DNA of 64,000 bases from Coraliomargarita algicola (GTDB lineage Bacteria; Verrucomicrobiota; Verrucomicrobiia; Opitutales; Coraliomargaritaceae), in NCBI RefSeq assembly GCF_033878955.1, contig NZ_CP138858.1, positions 4,677,001 to 4,741,000 on the forward strand, read 5' to 3'. The translations under genes and the position numbers were made by a program. Under the pieces are notes generated by a model. It was not told where the DNA came from and searched no databases. It saw nothing but the letters and a program-made list of their open reading frames with translations. Below, piece by piece: positions 16,816 through 25,904 of this stretch (the first letter of the stretch is position 1; every line of letters starts with the position of its first letter).

Positions 16816-19800
16816 ATGCGTAACATTGAATTTACCCGATACTTTTGGTTAACGATCTTATTGTCGTACATCTTGCCAGTTTCGGCTGCCGAAATCGAAT
16901 TTCACTATGACTCGCCTGAGCAAATCAGTGCGGTCCGCGAATATTATGAAACTCAGCCGGAGCAATGGTTTGAGTCTGAAATCAAAGCAGGCGGTGCGGG
17001 TAGTTTTAAAACGGCGGAACGCGGGCGTGGCTTCCATGAAAGGTTTACTGAGGACTGGCCCGAGGGCGTGTTAACGCTGTGGGTGTATGATGACTATTTC
17101 GATGTGATTGACAGTTGGAACTGGCACCATGTGAACTTCGACTTGGGGCGTGAAGTCGATGGCGAGATGAAACACTTTCGCTGCGAAATTCGTCGTTATC
17201 GCGATGGCTGGCGTGCGGACTTAAATGATCCGTCGACGGATATACGTTTTTATCCTGTGCCCGATGGCCCGAACCATCCTGGCTGGACTCGTTTTGATAT
17301 TGTGAATCCCAGCGGGGCAGGGGCTCAGCCGTTCACTATCTACATTGATGGGCATAAGGCATTTACCACTGCTGGTGCATTCGACACTATTAAAGCGGTG
17401 TCGACTGATTGGCTTCCTTATATCGATGAGTTTTCATATTCTTCGCAAGCGAGTGACTTTCGTCCTAACCCGGTCAGATCGATTCTTCCAGACAATCCTT
17501 ACGCTTTGGTGTGTTTGGAACCTGGTGAGAATTTGGAAGTGCCCCTAAGCTTGAATCCGCAGGGGGCGAGCGGGCCTGGGGGGCAGCTCCGAGTGCGGCT
17601 TGAGGATGGGCGAGGTGAGACCGTCGCTACTAATCAAGTTGCTATCGATTGGAAGCAGTTGACGAAGAATTCTGTGATAGTGGACTTATCCAGTCCGCCG
17701 CGTTCGGGCTATTTTTGGCTCGAAACACAGTTTCAAGCGACGGAGGACAGTCCTGTCGAGCTGACTCGACGTAAGATCAATGTGCAATTTTTGGCGCCTG
17801 AGTTGAGTGAAGCAGCGAGTGAATCGCTCGATCTGTTTCGTCGGGCATGGGATTTCATGCCTGTCGGTCAGATCGAAGGGAAGAATATGAACGATATTCG
17901 TTCAACTGTGCCAGCTGCTGAATTGTTGGTCGCGCCGTCCTCACCACCTCAGGATTGGTCGGACGCGTATTCTTTGGTCGGTCCATGGATCAATACGGTC
18001 GATTATTTTAATCTTAGGTTTCCCTGCCATGCGGGCTGGTATCGTCAGGAGGTGGCCGTGCCCGCGGATTGGGAGGGACAACGTATCATGCTGGAAATCG
18101 AGGGGCCTGAAAGTCGGGCGACTGTTTTTGTGGATGGACAGCGGGTTGGTGAAATCGAACAACCCGGAGGCTATCTCGATTTGAGTGCAGGCGCTATTCC
18201 CGGTCAGACATTTGATTTATCCATCTATGTGGTGGCCGACCCGAACGCGGGGTATTATCGGCTGGGGCGGGAATATTTAGGAGAGGTCGTACAAGTGCCG
18301 GCGAGTTTGTATCGACGGGGGCTGAGCGGGGATGTGATCTTGTTTCCCCAGCCTAAAGGGGCGCGCGTGGATGATGTGGCCATTATGACATCGGTTAAGA
18401 GTGACACCCTGACAGCGAATTTTGAATTGTCGGGCTTGACCCCTGGGAAAAGCTATCGTTTGAAGGCCGCCGCAACCGATGCAGGAATCGTGGCGCAAGC
18501 CTTGCCTGAGACAGACTTTGTCGCGGAGAGTGAGACGCAGACAGTCGTTCTATCTGCGGAATGGAAGGAGCCTATTTTGTGGGACCTTAATAAGCCTTAC
18601 TTGTATGATTTGAGTGCGGTCTTGCTCGACCTCAAAGGGCAGCCGATCGACTACATGGAGCCCGAGCGTTTTGGATTTCGTGAAATTACAGCCGATGGCC
18701 CGGATCTAACTTTGAATGGGCGTCCTATCACTTTGTTTCGTACCGGGGGGCATATCGGTGATGCGCCGGCGCACAGCCAATGGTGTGAGAAATATGGCTT
18801 CGACGCGTTCGGTTATGGCTATGGAAATCGCAGCGCCCGCATCTTGGACGAAGCCGGCAAGACATTTACGGGGGAATACCAGCGCAGCCAGATTGCGACA
18901 TTAGTGGCACTGGACTACGCGAAGAGTGGGCAGACAGATGTGCCGGAATTTTGGCAGGGCGTGCAGAGCATGGTTGAATACCAGATTAAGGGCAGTCGAA
19001 ATAGCCCAGGTAAATTTTTTCATTATGGACCGCTCGGAGGTGGACGAAATGGAAATGGAGGGATGTATAATCCTCTCTTTCAGAACGGTACCTGGGTGAA
19101 CGAACGGCGTGGGAATGAGGTGTCGATGCGAGGTTTGGATGCTGGGCGACGGATTAAGGAAATGATCCATCAGATTGATCCGAGTCGACTCGTCACCGCG
19201 CAGGATTCCGGTAGTCTCAATGACACCATGCACATCACCGAGTATGCAGGATTCCAGCCCATTCAGGAATTTATCGAGCGGACTGAATACTGGCGTCAAT
19301 TTGGCACCAAGCCGTTTTTGATCTCAGAGCAAGCGGCCCCGATGTTTCCGAATTGGACCGATGCTCTTGCACAGGGCAAAGGTTGGCGTGGTGTGCCGTG
19401 CTTTGCAGAATGGACTTCGATTGCCTATGGAGATCAGGCGTTTGAACGCACGGAACTCGACGAGGAATATCTCAATCTATTGGAGCAGGAGGTCGCGCGT
19501 AAGCGTGCTAAGCTGGCAGAAACGACCTCGGACCCACTGGAGTTTGCTATGAAGCTGAAAAAGATCCGGATGGAGATGAATTCGTTCTTCTATATGGATA
19601 GAGATGAGGTTTTGCATAACATACTCTGGAAGGATCGTATGCGGGATCAGATCTTTCATTGGCGCCTCAACAATCTGGGAATGCTTGGCTTCTGGTTCAG
19701 TAACTTTGGTCCCACCATGGACGATTGTTATTTAGAATTTCAAAGACCAGTGACTGGATTCCTCGCGGGCACCGAGCAACAGCCGACATTGCAAACCCAT

Positions 19801-22464
19801 ATCTTTTCGCCGGAGGAGAGCTTGCAACGCAGCGCTGTCTTGCTCAATAATTCGGCCGAGGCTGCGCCGCTTACCTGCAAGTGGAGTGTCGAGCTCAATG
19901 GTGTGATAGTCGCGCACGGAGAGCGTGCTGAAACGGTGCCGCCCGGTGGCAAGGTGTTTGTCCCGATTGAGGCTGTGATGCCTGCGTCTACAGTCGATCA
20001 GTCAGGTTATATCAGCGTTGATTTTATTGAGAACGGGGAGCTCATTCGCTCTGATCGAACTGCGATCAGTCTGGTGGTGCCGCGAACCTTTACAAATCGT
20101 GCGAAGGTGGCCTTGGTCGATCCCGAGGGCGACACTGCGATGGCGTTGCGGTCAGTGGGTGTTGATTTTCAAGTCCTCAATTTTGACGAAGATTTCTTTG
20201 CGTTTGATACCATCATCTTCGGGCGTCGTGCGTTTGATTATGAATACGCGCTTTTGCCGGAAGGCTTGGATCTCGGGGCATTGACGCGTCAAGGCAAACG
20301 TATTCTAATCATGGAGCAGAGTGAAGATGCGCTGCGTGAGCGTTTCAAATTACGCACCGAATACCTTTCCCCGCGTCACGTTTACGGGCGTATCGGCGGG
20401 CATCCTGTGCTAGATGGCTTGTCAGACAGTTTGCTCACCAACTGGCGCGGCGCTGCCAGCTTGACGGATGGTTATGAGGTGTCTCGTCAACGTGGGCGCA
20501 TCGGTGAGCATGGTGAATTTGGTAATGGTGGTACATGGCTTTACCGTTGGAATGATGGTGAGTTGCACCACCGTCCGATGAAATGGGGCAATACTCATAA
20601 CGTCGCCACAGTCACGATTATGAAGCCAGACACAGGTGGTTTCCGCAGTTTGATTGATTGCGGATACGGGGCCAATTTTGCAGCCGCCTGGGAATTAGAC
20701 ACTGAGGGCTCTCGCATTGTGTTCAATCAACTCGATGTCAGCGGGCGCACTGAGGCAGATCCGGCTGCGGAACGCTACCTGCAAAATCTAGTCGGCTATG
20801 TGGCTGAGATGACGCCACCTGTGTTGAAGCAGGCGGTTTATCTGGGGGGCGACGCTATGGCTGAAGAACTTAGAATGATTGATGTGCCGATGGCACGCAT
20901 CAGCGCTCCAGCTGATGCCGACCCTGAGAAACATATTTTAATATTGGGGGATGCCTCCATTGAGGAACTACAGGCATGGAAGGACGCCATCGCGCAGTTT
21001 GCCGCTGCGGGTGGTTCGATTTTCAGCCTGCCTCGCTCTGAGGCTGACTTTGCCGCCAAGTGGACACCTTTTGAAGTGACTGCTGCCATGCAAACGGTGA
21101 ATCATACTGTGGTTGGTAAACCAAGCCAGGCAGTTTTAGCCGGGATTGGCAACAGTGACCTTTACTGGAAGGGTAATATCGATGTCGTTAGCATACGTGA
21201 GATCCAATCGGATGCGGATCAATGGATACTCGATACAGGAGTGTTGGCAGAGGTCGACTACGGGCAGGGGCGCTATGTATTCTGCCAAATTGTGCCTGGA
21301 ATGTTTGGAGACATTAGCTTAGATCATTGGTTGAAGCCTTCAAAGTATGGTACGGAGCGCATGTTGCGCACTCTGTTATCCAATACCGGTGTGGCGATGA
21401 ATGCGCCACGTCTGCTTGAGCAACCAAAGGCGAAAGAAGAGCTGGATCGGAAAATATCCTTGGTCGGTGAATGGATGGTTTGCCCTGCTGGCCTGGACGA
21501 TACCGTATGTCCAGACGAGCGGGATGCGGATTGGCGCCCGATTGAATTGCCCGGTGATCCGCAGCTCAGCTATCCTGAATGGAAGGGGACTGCAGGCGCA
21601 TTCTGGTTCCGTCGTGAGCTGAATTTAGAGGCCCCATTGACGAGTGAAGAGACGTTTCGTTTGGAAATCGGTCGTATCAGTGGAGCCGATACAGTTTATA
21701 TCAACGGCGATCAGGCTGCGTTTACGAACTCCGAAACAAACGTGAACAGTGTCTCGACCATTGCCCGGGATTATCGGATTCCGGCAAAACTATTGAATCA
21801 GGGCGTCAATCAGATCGCGATCCATGTTGAGTATGAAAGCAACGCTGCGCTTGGTATGAAGGGCAGCACGGCGGCGATCTATACGCCGATGGAGCTGAAG
21901 ATCTATCGCACCAAGAGCGAATCGAGCATGCCAGATCCGATCGAGCTCGCTTCTCATAGTGAGTGGTGGGGCCATCCCGTCGACAGTGTGGACGAGCCGT
22001 GGAATCATCAAATTCGTCAGCGTGTGGCGGTGCCTGGTATGATCCAGCCCCAGCGAGCAGAATGGAGTCAGCTGACTGGCTATTTCTGGTATTGGTATCA
22101 GTTTGAGCTCGATGAGCCGCTGCCGGATAACGCAGAGCCTGTGCTTATGCTGGGTGCGGTGGATGACGAAGACACTACCTATATTAATAATGTAAAAATC
22201 GGGCATACTGGCAAGGATACCAATCCGGATGACTACTGGGCTGCACCGCGTGCTTATCCTATTCCTAAAGAGATCCTTAAAGTCGGTAAGAATATCATTC
22301 AAATTCAGTTGAATGATTTTAACATAGGAGGTGGCATTTCCAAGGGCCCCGTGCAGATTGTCTTTGAAGATCCCGAAGTGCGTCTACGCCGCCAGTTGGA
22401 TGAGCGTCCTTACTTGCATCTGGTTGATCGCACCGATGATGCGTATTGGCATCATGGATTTTAG
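16816..22464 (+). CDS. Giant exported GH2-like glycosidase (acid/base motif not conserved)
   Basis: 1882 residues from the ATG at 16816; signal peptide about 1-25 (LPVSAAE). Order of parts: an N-terminal beta-sandwich (~26-220), a GH2 sugar-binding jelly roll (~385-500, 'GPWINTVDYFNLRFPCHAGWYRQEVAVP'), a GH2 Ig-like domain (~515-620) leading into 'RFGFREI--DGPDLTLNGRPITLFRTGGH', and a barrel (~630-900). The presumed nucleophile is Glu838 in 'KPFLISEQAAP'. Where GH2 normally reads RNHPS---W--GNE, this protein reads RNSPGKFFHYGPLGGGRN, with no Asn-Glu. Two Rossmann-like stretches follow (~1095-1330 and ~1345-1450), then two more jelly rolls (~1546-1690 and ~1714-1840). It is a relative of the protein at 33708-38636. 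The substrate is unknown; it may be a noncanonical hydrolase or lyase, or a binding protein. Confidence 0.8.
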   Translation: MRNIEFTRYFWLTILLSYILPVSAAEIEFHYDSPEQISAVREYYETQPEQWFESEIKAGGAGSFKTAERGRGFHERFTEDWPEGVLTLWVYDDYFDVIDSWNWHHVNFDLGREVDGEMKHFRCEIRRYRDGWRADLNDPSTDIRFYPVPDGPNHPGWTRFDIVNPSGAGAQPFTIYIDGHKAFTTAGAFDTIKAVSTDWLPYIDEFSYSSQASDFRPNPVRSILPDNPYALVCLEPGENLEVPLSLNPQGASGPGGQLRVRLEDGRGETVATNQVAIDWKQLTKNSVIVDLSSPPRSGYFWLETQFQATEDSPVELTRRKINVQFLAPELSEAASESLDLFRRAWDFMPVGQIEGKNMNDIRSTVPAAELLVAPSSPPQDWSDAYSLVGPWINTVDYFNLRFPCHAGWYRQEVAVPADWEGQRIMLEIEGPESRATVFVDGQRVGEIEQPGGYLDLSAGAIPGQTFDLSIYVVADPNAGYYRLGREYLGEVVQVPASLYRRGLSGDVILFPQPKGARVDDVAIMTSVKSDTLTANFELSGLTPGKSYRLKAAATDAGIVAQALPETDFVAESETQTVVLSAEWKEPILWDLNKPYLYDLSAVLLDLKGQPIDYMEPERFGFREITADGPDLTLNGRPITLFRTGGHIGDAPAHSQWCEKYGFDAFGYGYGNRSARILDEAGKTFTGEYQRSQIATLVALDYAKSGQTDVPEFWQGVQSMVEYQIKGSRNSPGKFFHYGPLGGGRNGNGGMYNPLFQNGTWVNERRGNEVSMRGLDAGRRIKEMIHQIDPSRLVTAQDSGSLNDTMHITEYAGFQPIQEFIERTEYWRQFGTKPFLISEQAAPMFPNWTDALAQGKGWRGVPCFAEWTSIAYGDQAFERTELDEEYLNLLEQEVARKRAKLAETTSDPLEFAMKLKKIRMEMNSFFYMDRDEVLHNILWKDRMRDQIFHWRLNNLGMLGFWFSNFGPTMDDCYLEFQRPVTGFLAGTEQQPTLQTHIFSPEESLQRSAVLLNNSAEAAPLTCKWSVELNGVIVAHGERAETVPPGGKVFVPIEAVMPASTVDQSGYISVDFIENGELIRSDRTAISLVVPRTFTNRAKVALVDPEGDTAMALRSVGVDFQVLNFDEDFFAFDTIIFGRRAFDYEYALLPEGLDLGALTRQGKRILIMEQSEDALRERFKLRTEYLSPRHVYGRIGGHPVLDGLSDSLLTNWRGAASLTDGYEVSRQRGRIGEHGEFGNGGTWLYRWNDGELHHRPMKWGNTHNVATVTIMKPDTGGFRSLIDCGYGANFAAAWELDTEGSRIVFNQLDVSGRTEADPAAERYLQNLVGYVAEMTPPVLKQAVYLGGDAMAEELRMIDVPMARISAPADADPEKHILILGDASIEELQAWKDAIAQFAAAGGSIFSLPRSEADFAAKWTPFEVTAAMQTVNHTVVGKPSQAVLAGIGNSDLYWKGNIDVVSIREIQSDADQWILDTGVLAEVDYGQGRYVFCQIVPGMFGDISLDHWLKPSKYGTERMLRTLLSNTGVAMNAPRLLEQPKAKEELDRKISLVGEWMVCPAGLDDTVCPDERDADWRPIELPGDPQLSYPEWKGTAGAFWFRRELNLEAPLTSEETFRLEIGRISGADTVYINGDQAAFTNSETNVNSVSTIARDYRIPAKLLNQGVNQIAIHVEYESNAALGMKGSTAAIYTPMELKIYRTKSESSMPDPIELASHSEWWGHPVDSVDEPWNHQIRQRVAVPGMIQPQRAEWSQLTGYFWYWYQFELDEPLPDNAEPVLMLGAVDDEDTTYINNVKIGHTGKDTNPDDYWAAPRAYPIPKEILKVGKNIIQIQLNDFNIGGGISKGPVQIVFEDPEVRLRRQLDERPYLHLVDRTDDAYWHHGF

Positions 22465-22474
22465 AGTGTATGTC

Positions 22475-22510
22475 AAAAAAAGCGCTGACTATCCATTGGA
22501 TAGTCAGCGC
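22475..22510 (-). terminator. Strong intrinsic terminator for the leftward PEP-CTERM gene
   Basis: A perfect 13-bp stem, GCGCTGACTATCC (22482-22494) with GGATAGTCAGCGC (22498-22510), closes a 3-nt loop. On the minus strand it is followed by a run of seven T (complement of 22475-22481), 25 nt after the stop of the gene at 22536-24461. It also lies 17 nt after the rightward GH2-like stop and may end both transcripts, although the plus strand lacks a T run. Confidence 0.9.
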
Positions 22511-22535
22511 CTCGATTAGGAAATATGACTTTGGC

Positions 22536-24461
22536 TTAGCGTGTGCGGCGGCGGTTTGTCATGAAGAGTGCGATTGCACCGATTACTAGTGCAAAGGAGG
22601 ATGGCTCTGGGATGATATCTAATGTGATACTGTCGCTGTTGTAGTTGAGTGTATAGCTGTATGCTTCCAAACCTGTTCCAATGACCAATCCTTCAGTTAG
22701 ATTGCTGGCGATGGTATTATCGCCATTATCGCCGTAGAACTCGAATAGAGTGTATGTGCCTTCTTGCGCGTCGGAGAAGTTGATTATGTTGTCATTGAGG
22801 ACCAAGTCGCCGTCGCTGTAGTTCCATAGCAGAATTTGATCGGAGGTATTGCCAGGGCCGAGTTCGAACTCAAAGGTGGCTCCTGCCTCCATTGTTAACA
22901 CGGGACCAGTGGTGTTACCGCCGTCAAGTATAAGACTGCCAATGCTAGCACCCGGTGCGAATGTGGCTCCGCTTTGGGCGGTAATGCCGTTGGCGAGTCC
23001 AGCAGCAATGCGACCAGTTCCGCCAAGTGTGGCACCATCCTGCACGATGACTGCGCCTGTTCCTGTTGCGGAGCCGGTGGTGTTATTCGCGAAGAGGGTG
23101 GTGTCCGTGGCCACTGTTGTGGTGGCGGTGTAGGTGTTGTCTCCTTCGAATATCACGCTACCGCCGCCTTCAATGTTGATGTGGCTTAGTTTGATCGTAT
23201 TGGCGTCATCTGCATTGTAGATATTTCCGCTGAAGGTTACGGAGCCTCCAGCGTCGGCTGTCAGGTGCAACGCATTGACGACCCCGCCGGTATCGCGGCT
23301 TTGGAGTTCGACGTTGCCTGAGTAGGTTGCTTGACCACTGCCATCGAGTCCTAAGTAGGCTTCGCCACCGCTACCGTTCCAGCTGGACTTGATGCCGATC
23401 TTTGCCGTGACATCGTGTCCGTCAGTTGTGAACAGTCCTGATATTTTGTTGGATCCTTGCCCATCGCCGACGACGGTATAGATACTGTTGTTGCTGCCTA
23501 GTGCATTGTCGGAGGTCAGCTGAACAAAAGTGCTTTTTACAGTCAACCCACCATAACCATTGGTGCTCGTTTCACTGACTGCCGAGGTGAAACCGGAGTT
23601 GTCGCCGGCGATCACCAGACGGAAGTCGTCGATTGGGGTGGAGACACCTGAGAGAGCGAGCGTCTTAGAGTGGCCGCTGACGGAACCAGTCCAATCGCCG
23701 TCAAGGATGAGGTTGCCAGCGCTGTTGCTTAAGTGACTCAAGGTGAATCCCGCACTGGTGAGATCATTAAAGTTAATGTCTGTGGACATGTTCATGGAAC
23801 TGCCACCTAGTGTGATAGGCATGTAAATTGCGCCACTGTCATTTAATACAACGGTTTCTCCGAGTCTGTTTAATTGTGACTCGTTCCACAAGCTGACCGT
23901 CGTGCTTGGTGCGATCGTGATTTGCCCCGTGTAACTATCTGAGGAACCAGAGTAGAAACGAGTGCTCCCACTTAGGGTCAGGTTGCCTGTGCCGGATAGA
24001 TCGGCGTATAAATTGATCGGGCTACCTACGCCCCATTCTTGATCTGCAGTCAGATTATAGCTGCCGTTCAATCGAACGAGTCCGTCTGTTTTGCTGCCGC
24101 TGATTCCTCCAGAGCCAATGCTGAGTGAGGTGACGCCATCTCCCTGGTCGATTGTGTACTCGTGCTCGTCTGCACTGAATACGAGTCCGTCTACCGCTCC
24201 TGCGGTTGCCCAACTGCTGTCAATAGTGCTGGTTACATCACCAGAGGCTCCGAAAGTGATGGAGTCGCCACTTGTTGCGGGGACGCCTGCGCTCCAGTTA
24301 CTCGCATTGCTCCAGTCGCCATCGCCGCCAGTCCATGTGGTGTCGGCGAATACGCTGACCGAGGGCGCGAGGAGTGTGGCTGCCATTGCGAGCCTAAGTG
24401 AGTGTGCGTTGCGTGTGCTGGGTGGGGTGTTCCTTGGGGGGGGCATGTCTTTTTGTTTCAT
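22536..24461 (-). CDS. PEP-CTERM protein with autotransporter-associated beta-strand repeats (second copy)
   Basis: 641 residues; a signal peptide follows a basic N-terminus (about 20-40, cleaved near SVFADTTW). The body is a Gly/Ser/Thr/Asn-rich beta-helix type with autotransporter-associated beta-strand repeats, e.g. 'NTYTATTTVATDTTLFANNT'. The C-terminus IPEPS, hydrophobic helix, RRRTR is a PEP-CTERM signal for exosortase. Its last ~170 residues match the protein at 6642-8579 ('FAPGASIGSLILDGGNT', 'TFEFELGPGN--DQ', 'YSDGDLVLNDN'). It is divergent from a LacI gene, just as the other copy is, so both may be structural surface proteins switched on with their glycan loci. Function unproven. 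Confidence 0.9.
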   Translation of the reverse strand: MKQKDMPPPRNTPPSTRNAHSLRLAMAATLLAPSVSVFADTTWTGGDGDWSNASNWSAGVPATSGDSITFGASGDVTSTIDSSWATAGAVDGLVFSADEHEYTIDQGDGVTSLSIGSGGISGSKTDGLVRLNGSYNLTADQEWGVGSPINLYADLSGTGNLTLSGSTRFYSGSSDSYTGQITIAPSTTVSLWNESQLNRLGETVVLNDSGAIYMPITLGGSSMNMSTDINFNDLTSAGFTLSHLSNSAGNLILDGDWTGSVSGHSKTLALSGVSTPIDDFRLVIAGDNSGFTSAVSETSTNGYGGLTVKSTFVQLTSDNALGSNNSIYTVVGDGQGSNKISGLFTTDGHDVTAKIGIKSSWNGSGGEAYLGLDGSGQATYSGNVELQSRDTGGVVNALHLTADAGGSVTFSGNIYNADDANTIKLSHINIEGGGSVIFEGDNTYTATTTVATDTTLFANNTTGSATGTGAVIVQDGATLGGTGRIAAGLANGITAQSGATFAPGASIGSLILDGGNTTGPVLTMEAGATFEFELGPGNTSDQILLWNYSDGDLVLNDNIINFSDAQEGTYTLFEFYGDNGDNTIASNLTEGLVIGTGLEAYSYTLNYNSDSITLDIIPEPSSFALVIGAIALFMTNRRRTR

Positions 24462-24507
24462 CTTGGTTGTTTATTATATTTTGGTTAGACGATTATTTTA
24501 TGAAAAG

Positions 24508-24524
24508 CAGATAATAATTATCTG
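24508..24524. promoter_or_regulatory. Perfect inverted repeat in the PEP-CTERM / LacI divergent region
   Basis: CAGATAAT (24508-24515), A, ATTATCTG (24517-24524): 8-bp perfect arms around one base, in the 204-nt, very AT-rich space between the leftward PEP-CTERM gene and the rightward LacI gene. It starts 47 nt upstream of the PEP-CTERM start. A candidate operator for the adjacent LacI protein; AT-rich palindromes also arise by chance. Confidence 0.4.
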
Positions 24525-24665
24525 TAAAGGAAATATTTATTATTGTATGTGGCTTTGATGGGAGAGGAATAGGTGTTTTCTTTGAATGTTCTATGGGGAT
24601 TTATTGTAGATGATAATATTGTTGACGGGGTAATATTATTATTAATCAATTGCTCGATAATTATT

Positions 24666-25778
24666 ATGACGACTCCTCGGAAAGTGACTCAAAGTGATGT
24701 GGCGCGTGCTGCTAAAGTCTCGCAGGGTGTGGTTTCTTGTGTCTTGTCGGGGCGTTCAAGCGACACGCTTAGTGTGGGGGATGAGACTCGGCGCCGTGTG
24801 TTGGCGGTTGCGAATGAGCTTGGATATCGCGTGCGTTCTTCGGTGCGCAGGGAGGATTCTGCTGCGGCTAGTCGCAAGCAGGTTTTACTAGTGACGCCTG
24901 CGCCTCATCGAGGGGCGTCTTCAGCAGTTAAGGATTCCGCCGTGAGTGTCAGTTACCGGAGTTTTATGGAGCATTCGGTGACGGAGATCGGAGCGCATCT
25001 TAGTGAGCATGGAGTCGGGCTATCGATTCACCAACTGACGAGTGAAAAGGGACTTATGCAGTGGCTGACGGAGAGCGACGTGTGCGCGGTGATTTGGCAT
25101 ACCTCGGTGGGGGATGGCTCGCTGCTGGGGTGGGTCGCAGCACGCTATCCTCTTGTTGTCGTGAATCAGGCGGGGCAGTCGACGCAGCTACTGGACGGTG
25201 TCTCCATTAATCAGGCGCTCAATGTTAGGTTGCCAATGGATCACCTTTGGGAATCCGGGCACCGTAAGATTGCTTATTTCGGTCAAGTGCCGGGGAATTT
25301 AGTTTTTGAGGAACGTCTTTCAGCTTACCGTGGTTTTGTTTGTGCAAAAAATATTCATAATTATGAGGAATTTCAGGCGATCCCCGATGAGCAATTGCGC
25401 CCCGCAGCAGAGAAGGTCCAGATGATTTTGGACACCTGGGAGTCGCTAGGTGAGGGGGCTCCGACTGCGATCGTTTTAGGCGATGTTTTTGCGTTGCTGC
25501 TTCTTGGGGCGGCCCAGGCGCGGGGGATTCGGATTCCGGAAGATCTGAGTGTTGTGGGGATCGATAATGTCGATGCTTGTGATTATGTGTCACCGCGTTT
25601 GACTTCAGTAGCTCAGTGTTTTCCTGCTTTATGTGAGTCAGTCGTAGAGCGTCTTATGCGTCGTATTCAGAATCCGGATTCACCCACGCAGTTTGTTGCG
25701 ATTGCTCCGTACCTGGTCGAAAGAGATTCTGTAAGGAAGTTTTCTCAGTCTGAAGTCGAAGCTATTATAGATAACTAA
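24666..25778 (+). CDS. LacI-family transcriptional regulator
   Basis: 370 residues from the ATG at 24666 (MTTPRKVTQSDVARAAKVSQGVVSCVLSG); a 31-codon hydrophobic extension upstream is rejected because the helix-turn-helix starts here. DNA-binding domain about 5-55 (SDVARAAKVSQGVVSCVL, RRRVLAVANELGYRV), then the effector domain (about 70-350) with 'PEDLSVVGIDNVDACDYVSPRLTSV' typical of the family. It diverges from the PEP-CTERM gene and precedes the GH-A/CBM gene by 126 nt, so both may be targets. The ligand is probably an oligosaccharide of the same glycan. The DNA-recognition region differs from the LacI at 5512-6537, so different operators are expected. Confidence 0.92.
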   Translation: MTTPRKVTQSDVARAAKVSQGVVSCVLSGRSSDTLSVGDETRRRVLAVANELGYRVRSSVRREDSAAASRKQVLLVTPAPHRGASSAVKDSAVSVSYRSFMEHSVTEIGAHLSEHGVGLSIHQLTSEKGLMQWLTESDVCAVIWHTSVGDGSLLGWVAARYPLVVVNQAGQSTQLLDGVSINQALNVRLPMDHLWESGHRKIAYFGQVPGNLVFEERLSAYRGFVCAKNIHNYEEFQAIPDEQLRPAAEKVQMILDTWESLGEGAPTAIVLGDVFALLLLGAAQARGIRIPEDLSVVGIDNVDACDYVSPRLTSVAQCFPALCESVVERLMRRIQNPDSPTQFVAIAPYLVERDSVRKFSQSEVEAIIDN

Positions 25779-25904
25779 CCTTAGAGTTGTAGTCATTGTC
25801 TGCTGTCAGGCACCTGTAATTTTATAAATGTCATATTGTTGGCACTCGAAAGTCGTTGCTTTCACATTTTCTGCATTAAGCCCCCCCCATTAACTAAATC
25901 TCCT

